Positions 25,216 through 35,084 are shown, counted from the stretch's first letter. The stretch is 64,000 nt of DNA from Flavihumibacter petaseus NBRC 106054 (GCF_000974785.1 NZ_BBWV01000001.1:1984001-2048000), one strand, 5' to 3'. Translations and numbers: made by a program. Notes: generated by a model not told the origin, from the letters alone.

Positions 25216-25246
25216 CAAAGTAACTGTAAGTTTCAGGCATTGTCAA
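25216..25246 (-). promoter_or_regulatory. Promoter duplicated with the truncated lipoprotein gene
   Basis: Minus-strand TTG (25246-25244), 20-base spacer, then TTACTTTG (25223-25216). Position, spacing and much of the spacer match the promoter of the full-length paralog at 19115-19145. Confidence 0.62.
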
Positions 25247-25377
25247 TGGGTGATTTTCCCGTACACGCCGATATTTTACCCGGTCTTCCTTAATCCGGGG
25301 GCGTCATTGCCCAACTGTCATGCTTCGACGTTTTATATGATCAAGAGTACTGCCTTCCAGGTGCGGTTTGGATTATG

Positions 25378-28300
25378 CTATTGGGGCAAAAGGTAAGTTT
25401 GTAATGCTCCGTTATTTACTGCCACCAGGAGCATTCGTTGCCGGGCTTTGTTCCGGATGACTGCCATACTTTTTACATCCCCGTTTATGCGCAATCCTGA
25501 TGATCCCGCGGGAAGAGCCTTGAAATTTCCACCGCGGCCGCCTTTCAATAAAAGGCCATAAGAAGCATCATACCGACCGCTCATTACCTCTCCCTGGTAT
25601 TCATTTCCGGCAAGGATAAGATCTTTTATGCCATCTCCGTCGATGTCTTCGCAAACAATGGCATTCACCGGCGCAAATTGTGCTTCGATGGGAAACGCAT
25701 GAAACCTGAATTTCCCATTTCCCAGGTTTTCGCACCAACCCGACGCAGCCTGGCTGCATTGCAGTCTAATCAGGTTACTGGTATCGGGAAATATATCGGC
25801 AAATCGGGCGCCTGCATATTTTTGGTGACTGAGAAACCGCTTTTTGATGGCGGGTACCTGTTCAGCCAGCGGATCCCGGTTAATGGCAGGAATCAGGCGG
25901 CGTACAGTATCTTCTGTTTTGATCCAGTAGAAAGGTATTGGGTCGAGGCTGCCGTTTTTGTCGATGTCCTTGGCGAAAAGCATCATAGGATATTGTGCTG
26001 AAATCTTATACCGGTTATTTAGTCCCATATTGCCCGCCACAAAATCAATATCGCCGTCGTTGTCGATATCCGAGGCAAGCAGGCTTCGCCACATGCCGTC
26101 AGCGGGTGATGGCATAGCAGAATCGGTATATTCCCGCATAATAGTTTTCTTGTTGCTGAAGAAACGTATGGGCATCCATTCGCCAGCAAGTACCAATTCA
26201 GGATACTGGTCGCCGTTGAGGTCCGCCCATTGGGCGCCGGTTATCATGCCCGCTCTCTGGAGCTCCGGACAGATTTTTTCTGTTATATCAGTGAACAGTC
26301 CATTGTTGTTTTGTAAAAGGAAGCTCCGCGGAGAGGTGGGATAGCGACCGGCAACGCGCCCACCGATAAAAATATCATTGTCCCCATCCCGATCAAAATC
26401 AGCAATTGCAACCGCGCCTGCAATGCAACGCACGGCTGACGGGATTGCGAAGGAATCGGGTTGGAAATTTCCTTTTCCGTCATTGAGGTAAAGCGTTGGC
26501 CGAAGATGGATCGAGGTGTCGGCGAAGCGGTAATCGCCGCGGGTAACCAGCAAATCCTGGTCGCCGTCTTTATCTGCGTCGAAGAAGACCGCCTGCATGT
26601 CTTCTTCCCATTTATTAAAACCGGGAAGATTACTACGTTGAAAACTGCCATTGGGTTGCTGCTTCAGTAATGCCCCGGGAAACTGGGTGGCGCCGCCAAT
26701 GAAGATGTCAGTGAGCTGGTCGCCCTGGATATCTCCCGTGGCAATAAAGGGTCCCTGTTGTGAAAATTTTTGAGGGATCAGCCGGTTAAAGGCAAAGTCG
26801 TTGAAAGAATTATCAGTATGGAAATAGGTGAGCCCTGCGCTATCGCTGATATTTGTTAATAGGGTATGGCTGATTATAGCCGGCAACCCGGCAGGCGAAA
26901 CGGCATTTTTCTCTGAAATGGTATAGAGCGAATCAGCCTTTAATGCATGTATTGTTTGCGTTTTGCCACCCGGCCAGGTAACCAGAAGAGAATCGACTTG
27001 CCTGCTTTTACCCGTACCAAATAGCAACCGGTTGTCAACCGAAGAACAATAGCCGCGCACAGGCCATTGCTCCTGTAACTGTTGACTGCCGTTAGTGTAT
27101 ATCGTGATACGGGCACCTAAGCCCTGCTGGTTTCCTGGAGCTCCTTCGAATTGAAAGCAAATAAAATGACTGCTGTCGGGTACATTCTGGCGCACCTGAT
27201 TCAGGAAAATAAATGGCTCGCTGTTGATATTGTTAACAATGAGGTCAAGGTCTCCGTCGTTGTCAAGATCGGCGTAGGCACAGCCAGTCGACAATGACGG
27301 TTCGTTTATCCCCATGCTTTCCGATACATTAATAAATCCAAGGTTATGATTATTCTGGTAGCAATAGTTGGGCAGGTTGATATAGTTGAGCGAACGTAGT
27401 TTTTTATTCAGCAGTTCACGTTGCTTTTCCGGGGCAAATTCGTTGTCGAGTTCCTGGCCGAACTGGATGAAATCAGCATTGACAAAATCACGACCGATCC
27501 CATTGGTAATGTGAATGTCTTTCCATCCATCGTTGTTGACGTCAGCGAATAAAATGCTCCAGCTCCAGTCTGTTTCAGATATGCCGGCCAGTTGGCCTAT
27601 TTCGCTGAAATAGGGAATGATCGTGTCGCCATGGTGGTAATAGCCCTGGTTGAGTTGCAGCATATTGCGCATGAACTCGGGCGAATAGCCATTATTGCGT
27701 TCGGCTTCATAGCGGTCGTAGTTCATGAAAGAGTGCGTGAGTTTTTTTCGTTCGTTGTCTTCCGGCATCATGTCAAGTGTGGCAAAATCGATGAGGCCGT
27801 CATTATTGATGTCGGCTGCATCTGATCCCATACTCGAATAACTCTGGTGACGGGTGGCTTGATCAAGTTTGTTGCTGAAAGTACCATTTCCATTGTTGAT
27901 CCAGAAGTCGTCATTTGATAAAAAATCATTGGCCACAAATATATCCGGCCATCCGTCGCCGTTAAAATCGCTTACCGATACACCGAGTCCGTAACCGTCT
28001 TCCCTGATGCCAGCTTCCATACTTACATCAGTGAAATGTGGTTGTCTGGAACCATTGGCAGCACCATCGTTGCGGTACAGTTTGTCATTGGCAGGAGAGT
28101 GGCCGCTTTCGTTTTTGGGAAAAATCGAATTGGCGTTCGGGCCGTTAAAGCGGTAATTAACCAGGTACATATCCAGATCGCCATCAAGGTCATAGTCAAG
28201 GAATGCAGCCTGGGTACTGAAGGAAGTATCAGCGAGCCCATAAATGGCGGCCTCCTCTTTGAAACTACCGTTTTGCTGGTTGATAAAAAGCTGGTTGGCG

Positions 28301-28725
28301 GCGGGTTTGGAAAGAGACTTGCCATAATTGCAGATATAAATATCATCCCAGCCATCTGCATTAACATCGGCAATGCTTACACCAGTACACCAATTGGTAG
28401 TTGTAATCCCGGCTTTCTCTGTAATATCTTCAAACCGGTTGGCTCCCCTGTTCAGGTAAAGCCGGCTGCTTACCTGGTTGCCGCAAAAGAAAATATCTTT
28501 TAAGCCGTCCTTATTGAAATCGCCAATACCGACTCCGCTGCCCATATAGGCGAATTCATTCAGTGCTTCTTTCTCAAACTTGCTTTCGTCGATCTGGTTG
28601 TTGAATTTTATCCCTGACTCATTCGCAGAAAGTTGCAGGAACTGCGTTGCCGGCCGATGCTGCCGGCAGGCTGTCATAAGCGCCAGGAAGGAGGTGACCA
28701 GGAGCAGGCGGGTATAAACTGACAT
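25378..28725 (-). CDS. Large FG-GAP/VCBS repeat lipoprotein with ASPIC/UnbV domain
   Basis: This 1115-residue lipoprotein (lipobox LMTAC, Cys20) is built almost wholly of FG-GAP/VCBS beta-propeller blades, each with a calcium-binding loop such as DFNKDGLKD, DVNADGWDD, DYDLDGDLD, DFNGDGWPD and DIDGDGIKD. An ASPIC/UnbV domain sits near residues 520-590 (GLGARITIYTNG through LLVTWPGGKTQTI). Two propellers flank it. In Bacteroidota such proteins are common near SusC/SusD and are presumed surface-exposed binding proteins. Its ATG overlaps the stop of the LacI gene by one base (TGATG), indicating translational coupling. Confidence 0.88.
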   Translation of the reverse strand: MSVYTRLLLVTSFLALMTACRQHRPATQFLQLSANESGIKFNNQIDESKFEKEALNEFAYMGSGVGIGDFNKDGLKDIFFCGNQVSSRLYLNRGANRFEDITEKAGITTTNWCTGVSIADVNADGWDDIYICNYGKSLSKPAANQLFINQQNGSFKEEAAIYGLADTSFSTQAAFLDYDLDGDLDMYLVNYRFNGPNANSIFPKNESGHSPANDKLYRNDGAANGSRQPHFTDVSMEAGIREDGYGLGVSVSDFNGDGWPDIFVANDFLSNDDFWINNGNGTFSNKLDQATRHQSYSSMGSDAADINNDGLIDFATLDMMPEDNERKKLTHSFMNYDRYEAERNNGYSPEFMRNMLQLNQGYYHHGDTIIPYFSEIGQLAGISETDWSWSILFADVNNDGWKDIHITNGIGRDFVNADFIQFGQELDNEFAPEKQRELLNKKLRSLNYINLPNYCYQNNHNLGFINVSESMGINEPSLSTGCAYADLDNDGDLDLIVNNINSEPFIFLNQVRQNVPDSSHFICFQFEGAPGNQQGLGARITIYTNGSQQLQEQWPVRGYCSSVDNRLLFGTGKSRQVDSLLVTWPGGKTQTIHALKADSLYTISEKNAVSPAGLPAIISHTLLTNISDSAGLTYFHTDNSFNDFAFNRLIPQKFSQQGPFIATGDIQGDQLTDIFIGGATQFPGALLKQQPNGSFQRSNLPGFNKWEEDMQAVFFDADKDGDQDLLVTRGDYRFADTSIHLRPTLYLNDGKGNFQPDSFAIPSAVRCIAGAVAIADFDRDGDNDIFIGGRVAGRYPTSPRSFLLQNNNGLFTDITEKICPELQRAGMITGAQWADLNGDQYPELVLAGEWMPIRFFSNKKTIMREYTDSAMPSPADGMWRSLLASDIDNDGDIDFVAGNMGLNNRYKISAQYPMMLFAKDIDKNGSLDPIPFYWIKTEDTVRRLIPAINRDPLAEQVPAIKKRFLSHQKYAGARFADIFPDTSNLIRLQCSQAASGWCENLGNGKFRFHAFPIEAQFAPVNAIVCEDIDGDGIKDLILAGNEYQGEVMSGRYDASYGLLLKGGRGGNFKALPAGSSGLRINGDVKSMAVIRNKARQRMLLVAVNNGALQTYLLPQ

Positions 28726-29756
28726 CAGGAAATCTGTTTAAGCGAAGATTCTCTTATAATAAGCTCTGAATGTAAAATGATGGTGTTGGTGGTATTGATA
28801 TTGGATGTTCCCTTGAGATGGCTTATGATTTGCCTGGCGGCAATTTGGCCCATTTCATATCCTGGATAGTCAATGGTTGTCAGTTTGGGTGAGATCACTT
28901 TACTGATAGCATCATTGTTGAAGCCGACAATCGCCATATCCTCCGGAATATGGATGCCGGCATCTTTCAGTACCTGCATCACCACCGCGGCGCAGAAGTC
29001 GTTTGTAATAAATATGCCATCGGGCAAAGGGGATAATTTCAGGATACGTTTGGCTGAATAGGCTGCATGCTCTTCTGCAAGTCCATCGACAATCACCATC
29101 CGTTCATCAAAAGCAATTCCATTGTCGGCCAGCGCTGCTTTGTAGCCACGTAAACGTTCACTATATACATTTCTGTTCAGGCTCGACGTAATATGTGCAA
29201 TACGTTCACAACCCTGCCTGATAAGGTGCTGGGTGGCATCGTATCCGGCTTTGAAATTATTAATGATGACTTTGGCCCCGAGATCCTGTTCAAATACCCG
29301 GTCGAAAAACACCACCGGCAGGCTTTTGTCAACAAAGCTTTTGAAATGATGCAGGTTACTGGTATCTGAGGCAAGTGAAGCAATCAGGCCGTCGACCCTT
29401 TTGTGAAAGAGGTTATTCGCGTTGGCTCTTTCTTTTTTTGCATTTTCTGAAGAGTGGGCGATGATCAGGTCATAATTGGTTTCAGCGGCAACATTCTCTA
29501 TACCTGATAGTACGGAGGTGATGAAGTTGCTTCGGAGCTCGTGTACCATCACACCCAGGGTATTACTGCGTTGTTTTCTGAGGTTGGAAGCGAATGTATT
29601 GGTTTGGTATCCCAGCTCACGGGCGGTGGCCAGGATCTTTTTACGGGTGGCGTTGCCAACGGCATTGGTATTCTTCAAAGCCCTGCTTACTGTTGAAGGG
29701 GAAACGCCAAGCTGGGTAGCGATATCGTAGATGGTAATGTCTTTATCCCGGGCCAT
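28725..29756 (-). CDS. LacI-family repressor of the SusC/SusD locus
   Basis: A 343-residue LacI/GalR regulator. The N-terminal HTH with hinge is ITIYDIATQLGVSPSTVSRALKN (residues 6-28) and FASNLRKQRSNTLGV; the periplasmic-binding-protein-like effector domain follows (VDGLIASLAS, PVVFFDRVFEQ, DGIFITNDFCAAVVMQVL, IDYPGYEMGQIAARQI). It is very similar along its length to the LacI protein at 52775-53806. An operator-like GCAATCGGTTAC sits four bases upstream of its ATG and the full palindrome at 29879, so it likely represses itself and the divergent SusC gene. Confidence 0.92.
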   Translation of the reverse strand: MARDKDITIYDIATQLGVSPSTVSRALKNTNAVGNATRKKILATARELGYQTNTFASNLRKQRSNTLGVMVHELRSNFITSVLSGIENVAAETNYDLIIAHSSENAKKERANANNLFHKRVDGLIASLASDTSNLHHFKSFVDKSLPVVFFDRVFEQDLGAKVIINNFKAGYDATQHLIRQGCERIAHITSSLNRNVYSERLRGYKAALADNGIAFDERMVIVDGLAEEHAAYSAKRILKLSPLPDGIFITNDFCAAVVMQVLKDAGIHIPEDMAIVGFNNDAISKVISPKLTTIDYPGYEMGQIAARQIISHLKGTSNINTTNTIILHSELIIRESSLKQIS

Positions 29757-29760
29757 TTTT

Positions 29761-29772
29761 GCAATCGGTTAC
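29761..29772 (-). promoter_or_regulatory. LacI operator in front of the LacI gene
   Basis: GCAATCGGTTAC (GTAACCGATTGC on the minus strand) is the same core as the operator at 29879 and as the sites at 51685 and 53819. It ends four bases before the LacI start codon, where a bound repressor would block transcription or initiation. Confidence 0.65.
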
Positions 29773-29878
29773 CCGCTGGGACGGGTGGTTTTGGCAATGA
29801 TTATCACGATTTTACAAGAGTAAATTATGGATTTTATAGAAAATGTAAAATAAGTGGATAAGTTTTTCAGAAAAATAA

Positions 29879-29917
29879 TGCAATCGGTTGCACTGTAAAT
29901 TTTTTTTATTAGTTTAG
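29879..29917 (+). promoter_or_regulatory. SusC promoter overlapped by a LacI operator
   Basis: The near-palindrome TGCAATCGGTTGCA (29879-29892, 12 of 14 positions symmetric) contains the TTG of a -33 element (29888-29890). After 19 bases comes TAGTTTAG (29910-29917), one mismatch from TAnnTTTG. A repressor on the palindrome would cover the -33 element directly. Confidence 0.65.
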
Positions 29918-30333
29918 ACGTCAGAACCCGGAATTGAACAGCCGGGACACGATTGACTGATGCCTGTTGCTATTTATATAACTGCATTTCCGTTTGACAA
30001 TATTGCAAGCGCTCTAGGGGGGTCCTGTTGGGATTCTCCTTTTTTGCGTAGGTAGACGATGAGATAGACCGCCCCTGAAAACTGGAACTGCTTTCTGAAT
30101 GGTTTCGGGCCTGATCACCATATAAAACTGCTGCCAATGCTCTTGTCTAACACACCAGTGCCGGTTTCGGATGCGTCCCGAATCGCCTTGGGTCTTCCCG
30201 TCTTCCATTACATGCCGTTGAAATACTATGCGAACGACTCGTAGCATTGACCTGTACCCCTGAAGCTTATTATCTATGCAATAAATAAATGTTCAGCGCT
30301 AATAATTGAAGATTAATATCAAAACTATCTGTT

Positions 30334-33300
30334 ATGACTGTAAGAATTTTTAATCAGATAACGGGGTTGTTTTCATTTATACAAAAACAATCAGCAATTG
30401 TACTGCTATTGGTTATTGTTGTGCCACTGCAGATCATGGCCCAGTCACCCACGTACACCGGCACAGTAAAAGACGGAGCCGGTAAACCTATATCCGGCGT
30501 TTCTGTAGTGGTGAAAGGAACATCCCGCGGTACAACCACCGATAATAATGGCCGGTTCAGCATTTCTGCAGAGGCGGGCTCCGCCATCGTGTTGAGCTCG
30601 ATGGGTTTCGAAAACAGGGAGCTGGTGCTGGGAAAAGACACTGATCTGTCCGTATCTCTGGCTACGCTCAACCAGAACCTGGAAGATGTAATTGTGGTGG
30701 GCTATGGCACCCAGAAAAGAACCGCTGTAACGGGCGCTATTTCTACCTTAAACAGTAAGACCATTAACGAGATTCCTGTTGTCAGTGTACAGTCTGCCCT
30801 GCAGGGCCGTGTACCTGGTGTAAACGTAGTTGGTAATGGTAGTCCAGGTACTGAACCCATCGTAACCATCCGGGGTATCAGTTCCATCTCCTATGCTTCC
30901 AATCCCCTGTATGTGGTTGATGGATTTCCGACAGGCGATCTGTCAGCCATCGACACGAGAGACATTGAATCAGTTGACGTGCTGAAAGATGCTTCTGCAG
31001 CTGCCATCTATGGTTCAAGAGCCACCAACGGCGTGATCATGATAACCACTAAAAAGGGCAAAAGAGAGGGCAAACTCCGGGTCGATCTGAACTCTTATTA
31101 TGGTATTCAAAATGTAAACAATCGTCTCGATATTCTCAATCCTGAACAATTCGACAAATATGCGCTTGCATACAGGGGCAGCCTTGTACCAAGAAGAACT
31201 GATCCTGCCTGGGTGAATACACCGATCTATCCGGGTGCATCAACCACTTATGGAAACAATGTTACCGACTGGCAGGATGAATATTTCAGGCAAGGGTCGA
31301 TGACGCAAACGCATATTGGTTTGAGTGGAGGTAATGATGCGTCACGCTTTTACGCTTCCGGTAGTTTCTTTGACCAGCAAGGCACCGCACCCGGGGTGGC
31401 ATACCGTCGCTATAATTTCCGGATCAATTCCGATCACCGTATCAGCAAGACATTCTCCTTCGGTGAGAACATCTATATTGCTTACGGGGACCAAAACTAT
31501 GACAACAACGAGACCGGCACCCGTTCTAACCTGGTAAACGTCATCAAGATGATGCCCTATATGCCGGTTTACGATCCTACCACCAATGGTGGCTACAGGG
31601 GTGTTAACTCAGTGTTGGATGGCGGCGACCCTACCAATCCCATCGAAGATGCGGAACTTAAAAATCCCGGTAACAGGACAACGGTAAAAGTTCTTGGAAC
31701 TATTTTCGCCGAAGTGAATCTTACCAGTTGGCTGAAGTTCCGTTCCACTTTCGGTGTGGATTATGCAAACGGTCTTGACTACCGTTTCTCTCCCATATTT
31801 AATGACGGTGGTACTGTTGCCGGTTCCAGCGCCATCCAGGCTACAGTTACCAACAACAGAACGCTCTCGGCCGTGCAATTATATACCCAGCAATTTACCT
31901 TTGACAAAAGCTTTGGAAATCATCATGTCAACGCAATTGCGGTATATGAATACCAGGGACAACGGGTGAAAAATGAAAACGCCAGCGGTAACCAGCCGTC
32001 AAATGATTTGAAAACGCTGAATAATGCCAGCAATATATCCGCTCAAACCCTGATTGCGGACTACAATATCGTATCGTATATCGGCCGGGTGGCATATGAT
32101 TATAAAGGTAAGTACCTAGTCAATGCAGCACTTCGCCGCGATGGAGGTTCATACTGGGCACCCGGAAAAAAATGGCAGACGTTTCCGTCTGCTTCTGTGG
32201 GCTGGCGCATAGACCAGGAAGAATTCATGAATAACATCGACGCGATATCTGAATTGAAACTTAGAGCGGGTTGGGGTATTACCGGTTTGAATGGCGCCGT
32301 ATTGGGTAGTTCGCCCTGGCAGGTATATGTAAATGCAAATAGTTCATATTATCCTTTTGGCAATGCTTTGACCAGTGGTCCTGCTTCTTCGATTCAGCGC
32401 CTGGGTAATACCAACCTGGAATGGGAAACAACCGAGCAGACGAACATCGGCCTGGATCTTGGTTTGTTCCATAACTCATTGACGCTATCTGCGGAGTATT
32501 ATCAGCGGAAAACAGACAACCTGATCATGGCGGTGCCACTTTCACCAAGTATGGGATACCTTTCCTCTACCGTTATCACCAATGCCGCCGGTATGAAGAA
32601 TACGGGTTTTGAGTTCCAGGTGGGCTACAGTAAGAGAAGGGGCGATTTTTCATACAATGCCACCGGCATCTTCAGCACCATCAAAAACGAAGTGCTGAAA
32701 CTGGCTGACGGGGTACCGAATATTGAAGCCGGGTCAGATGTTGACCTGACCGAAGGCTACAATGTAACCAATACAATGGCGGGAGAAGCAGTTCAGTCGT
32801 TCTACGGCTGGCAGACTGAAGGCATATTCCAAACTGCCGACGAGGTTTTGAAACATGCTAAACAAACCGCTTCTACAGCACCGGGTGATATTAAGTTCAA
32901 AGACCTCAACAATGATGGTGTAATCGATAACCTCGACCGTACTGTACTCGGTAGTTTTATCCCTAAGTTTACCTACTCTCTGAATCTTGGTGCCAACTAT
33001 AAAGGATTCGGTCTTACTTTATTCTTCCAGGGTGTTCAGGGAAATAAGATCTACAACGCCCTGCGCACTACCACCGAAGGCATGGTTCGTTTCTTCAACG
33101 CAGGCACAAGAGTACTGGATGCATGGACGCCCACCAATACCAATACTGACGTGCCCCGCGCCATATCTGCTGATCCTAACCAGAATGCGCGTCCGTCGGA
33201 CCGCTTCCTCGAAGATGGTTCATACTTCCGACTGAAAAATATTATGTTGAACTACAATGTTCCCGACCGCTTCCTGCAGTCCGCAACAAAAGGAGTAGTG

Positions 33301-33477
33301 AAGAATTTCAACATATATATATCGGCCCAGAACCTATTCACTGTAACGAACTACACCGGATTAGATCCCGAAGTAGGAAGGAGAGACCCGAATGCCTCAT
33401 CACTGACCAATGGTATTGACTATGCCGTTTATCCTCAACCCAAAGGATTCCAGATCGGCATCAGCACCAGTTTTTAA
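30334..33477 (+). CDS. SusC/RagA-family TonB-dependent outer membrane transporter
   Basis: The 1047-residue product imports oligomers across the outer membrane together with SusD. After the signal peptide (cleavage near IMAQ) there is a carboxypeptidase-like domain (YTGTVKDGAGKPISGVSVVVKG, residues 41-62, with the SMGF motif), the SusC signature DVIVVGYGTQKRTAVTGAIS (about 118-137), a plug with PLYVVDGFP and SVDVLKDASAAAIYGSRATNGVIMI, and a barrel ending in KGFQIGISTSF. It is followed 31 bases later by susD and forms the core of the locus. Regulation by the divergent LacI protein is inferred from the operator at 29879. Confidence 0.96.
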   Translation: MTVRIFNQITGLFSFIQKQSAIVLLLVIVVPLQIMAQSPTYTGTVKDGAGKPISGVSVVVKGTSRGTTTDNNGRFSISAEAGSAIVLSSMGFENRELVLGKDTDLSVSLATLNQNLEDVIVVGYGTQKRTAVTGAISTLNSKTINEIPVVSVQSALQGRVPGVNVVGNGSPGTEPIVTIRGISSISYASNPLYVVDGFPTGDLSAIDTRDIESVDVLKDASAAAIYGSRATNGVIMITTKKGKREGKLRVDLNSYYGIQNVNNRLDILNPEQFDKYALAYRGSLVPRRTDPAWVNTPIYPGASTTYGNNVTDWQDEYFRQGSMTQTHIGLSGGNDASRFYASGSFFDQQGTAPGVAYRRYNFRINSDHRISKTFSFGENIYIAYGDQNYDNNETGTRSNLVNVIKMMPYMPVYDPTTNGGYRGVNSVLDGGDPTNPIEDAELKNPGNRTTVKVLGTIFAEVNLTSWLKFRSTFGVDYANGLDYRFSPIFNDGGTVAGSSAIQATVTNNRTLSAVQLYTQQFTFDKSFGNHHVNAIAVYEYQGQRVKNENASGNQPSNDLKTLNNASNISAQTLIADYNIVSYIGRVAYDYKGKYLVNAALRRDGGSYWAPGKKWQTFPSASVGWRIDQEEFMNNIDAISELKLRAGWGITGLNGAVLGSSPWQVYVNANSSYYPFGNALTSGPASSIQRLGNTNLEWETTEQTNIGLDLGLFHNSLTLSAEYYQRKTDNLIMAVPLSPSMGYLSSTVITNAAGMKNTGFEFQVGYSKRRGDFSYNATGIFSTIKNEVLKLADGVPNIEAGSDVDLTEGYNVTNTMAGEAVQSFYGWQTEGIFQTADEVLKHAKQTASTAPGDIKFKDLNNDGVIDNLDRTVLGSFIPKFTYSLNLGANYKGFGLTLFFQGVQGNKIYNALRTTTEGMVRFFNAGTRVLDAWTPTNTNTDVPRAISADPNQNARPSDRFLEDGSYFRLKNIMLNYNVPDRFLQSATKGVVKNFNIYISAQNLFTVTNYTGLDPEVGRRDPNASSLTNGIDYAVYPQPKGFQIGISTSF

Positions 33478-33508
33478 ATAAAGTCAGAATCACTTAAAAA
33501 CTAATTGT

Positions 33509-35026
33509 ATGAATCGAAATATCAAGTTACTGGCAGTAGCGACCGGGTTGGGAATTGTTGTTGTTGTTGCGTGTAATAAAAAGCTGGACGTGACAGATCA
33601 AAACAACCCTACCACTGAAAGTTATTTTAAAACGGCCATCGAGTTGCAAAACGGGGTCAATGCTGTTTATTCAAGTTTGCGCGCAGGTAACCTCGTCGGA
33701 CGGGAATGGTTTTTTACCCACGACATGCGCGGGGCAGAAACTGCATCCGGTGGTGACCAGCTGGAAGCGCCGCGGGCTGAATTGATGAAAGAGCCATCAC
33801 CTTCGCCGTCCAACTCAGTGATGACCAGCGTTTGGAACGGCACTTACCAAATGATCAACAGGGCCAACCTCGTTATATCGAAAGGACCTGGAGTCACCGA
33901 CGATGTAGAACTTCGCGATATTGTCGTTGGCGAAGCTGAATTTCTGCGCGCCTGGGCTTACTTCGAACTCGTGTCAATGTGGGGCGATGTGCCCATGTAC
34001 ACTGAGCCGGTTGCATCAGCATCTGACTTCAAGGCCAAATCGCCCGCCGCAGATATCTATGCACAGATCATAAGCGACCTGACTGATGCTGCATCAAAAT
34101 TGCCTGAAACCCCGTCGCAGCAGGGCAGGGCAACGAAAGGAGCAGCCTATGCGCTATTGGGACGTGTGCAAATGCAGAATGGAGACTACGCTGCTGCCAA
34201 AGCCGCACTCATGAATGTGTACGGCAAATATAGCCTGGTTCCTTTCCTGCATAATTTTGACGGCGATATTAAACTGGGAAGCACTACCCTGGCCACAGGC
34301 AATGAATTCAATGCGGAGTCAATCTTCGAGGTTGTATTCGTAGACAAGGGCGATAACAATTTCAATTGGGGATACACCGGGGAAGGCGCTACTGCGAATG
34401 CCACAATCATGCGCAGCCAGGAATATGGTATCGTCTGGGGAAACGTAGTGCCATCCAACCTGGTACTGAACGAATTTGAAGCCGGCGATCCGCGCTACGA
34501 ATACACAATTTATGAGTCAGGTGATAAGATTATGACCATGGGCGGTACTGAACCCGGAAAAGCGCTTACCGAAGATGGCATGAATGTGAAGCCGAGTACC
34601 CGTAACGGTGTAACGAAAAAAAGAATCTATCGCAAGTATTCTATCCTCGACTGGACTGACGACGGGTTTCACCCTGATGGTATCAACCAGCGCATGATCC
34701 GCTATGCTGATGTGCTGCTGATGCTGGCCGAGTGCGAAGCAGAAACAGGCTCACCTGCCAATGCAGCGAAGTACATCAACGAGGTTCGCGCACGGCCCGG
34801 TGTGAATATGCCGGCTATTGCCGCCGCTTCCAAGGAACAGGCTATTGCTGCAGTAATGCACGAAAGAACTGTTGAGCTGGCAGGCGAAGAGCTGAGCAAC
34901 ATTGATATCATGCGTTGGCGGAAAAAAGGCTATTATCCTTCTATCAAGCCAGATCCAAAACCCGGACAGGTGGATGCGTTCCCCATTCCGGCCAGCGAAA
35001 CTTCTACCAATCCATTGGTGAAATAA
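33509..35026 (+). CDS. SusD/RagB-family surface lipoprotein
   Basis: This 505-residue lipoprotein (lipobox VVVAC, Cys22) is the glycan-capturing lid of the SusC transporter. Characteristic stretches are NPTTESYFKTAIELQNGVNAVYSSLR, VGEAEFLRAWAYFELVSMWGDVP, GAAYALLGRVQMQNGDYAAAKAAL (TPR-like), IRYADVLLMLAECEAETG and the C-terminal VMHERTVELAGEE with DAFPIPASETSTNP. Length is typical. A strong terminator begins 25 bases after its stop codon, so most transcripts from the SusC promoter may end here. Confidence 0.95.
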   Translation: MNRNIKLLAVATGLGIVVVVACNKKLDVTDQNNPTTESYFKTAIELQNGVNAVYSSLRAGNLVGREWFFTHDMRGAETASGGDQLEAPRAELMKEPSPSPSNSVMTSVWNGTYQMINRANLVISKGPGVTDDVELRDIVVGEAEFLRAWAYFELVSMWGDVPMYTEPVASASDFKAKSPAADIYAQIISDLTDAASKLPETPSQQGRATKGAAYALLGRVQMQNGDYAAAKAALMNVYGKYSLVPFLHNFDGDIKLGSTTLATGNEFNAESIFEVVFVDKGDNNFNWGYTGEGATANATIMRSQEYGIVWGNVVPSNLVLNEFEAGDPRYEYTIYESGDKIMTMGGTEPGKALTEDGMNVKPSTRNGVTKKRIYRKYSILDWTDDGFHPDGINQRMIRYADVLLMLAECEAETGSPANAAKYINEVRARPGVNMPAIAAASKEQAIAAVMHERTVELAGEELSNIDIMRWRKKGYYPSIKPDPKPGQVDAFPIPASETSTNPLVK

Positions 35027-35050
35027 TGATTGATTGATTGATTTACAAAC

Positions 35051-35084
35051 AGCAAAGGCTACACCGTAGCCTTTGCTGTTTTAT
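35051..35084 (+). terminator. Terminator between susD and the FG-GAP gene
   Basis: AGCAAAGGCTAC (35051-35062) and GTAGCCTTTGCT (35066-35077) form a perfect 12-bp stem with a 3-base loop, followed by GTTTTAT. It stands four bases before the FG-GAP start codon, so expression of the downstream genes likely depends on partial read-through. Confidence 0.88.

Larger units (their letters stand above)
29757..30333. other. 577-base regulatory gap and long SusC leader
   Basis: The left part holds two LacI operators and the SusC promoter (separate entries). From about 29925 to the SusC start at 30334 there are some 410 bases with no convincing gene; this would be an unusually long 5' leader. It contains short minus-strand open frames with no recognisable product. 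I see no riboswitch or T-tract terminator in it. Confidence 0.6.

Noticed and set aside
30014-30247. Minus-strand 77-codon frame in the SusC leader
   Set aside because: No recognisable domain, no ribosome-binding signal and no neighbour context; kept only as part of the unexplained leader.
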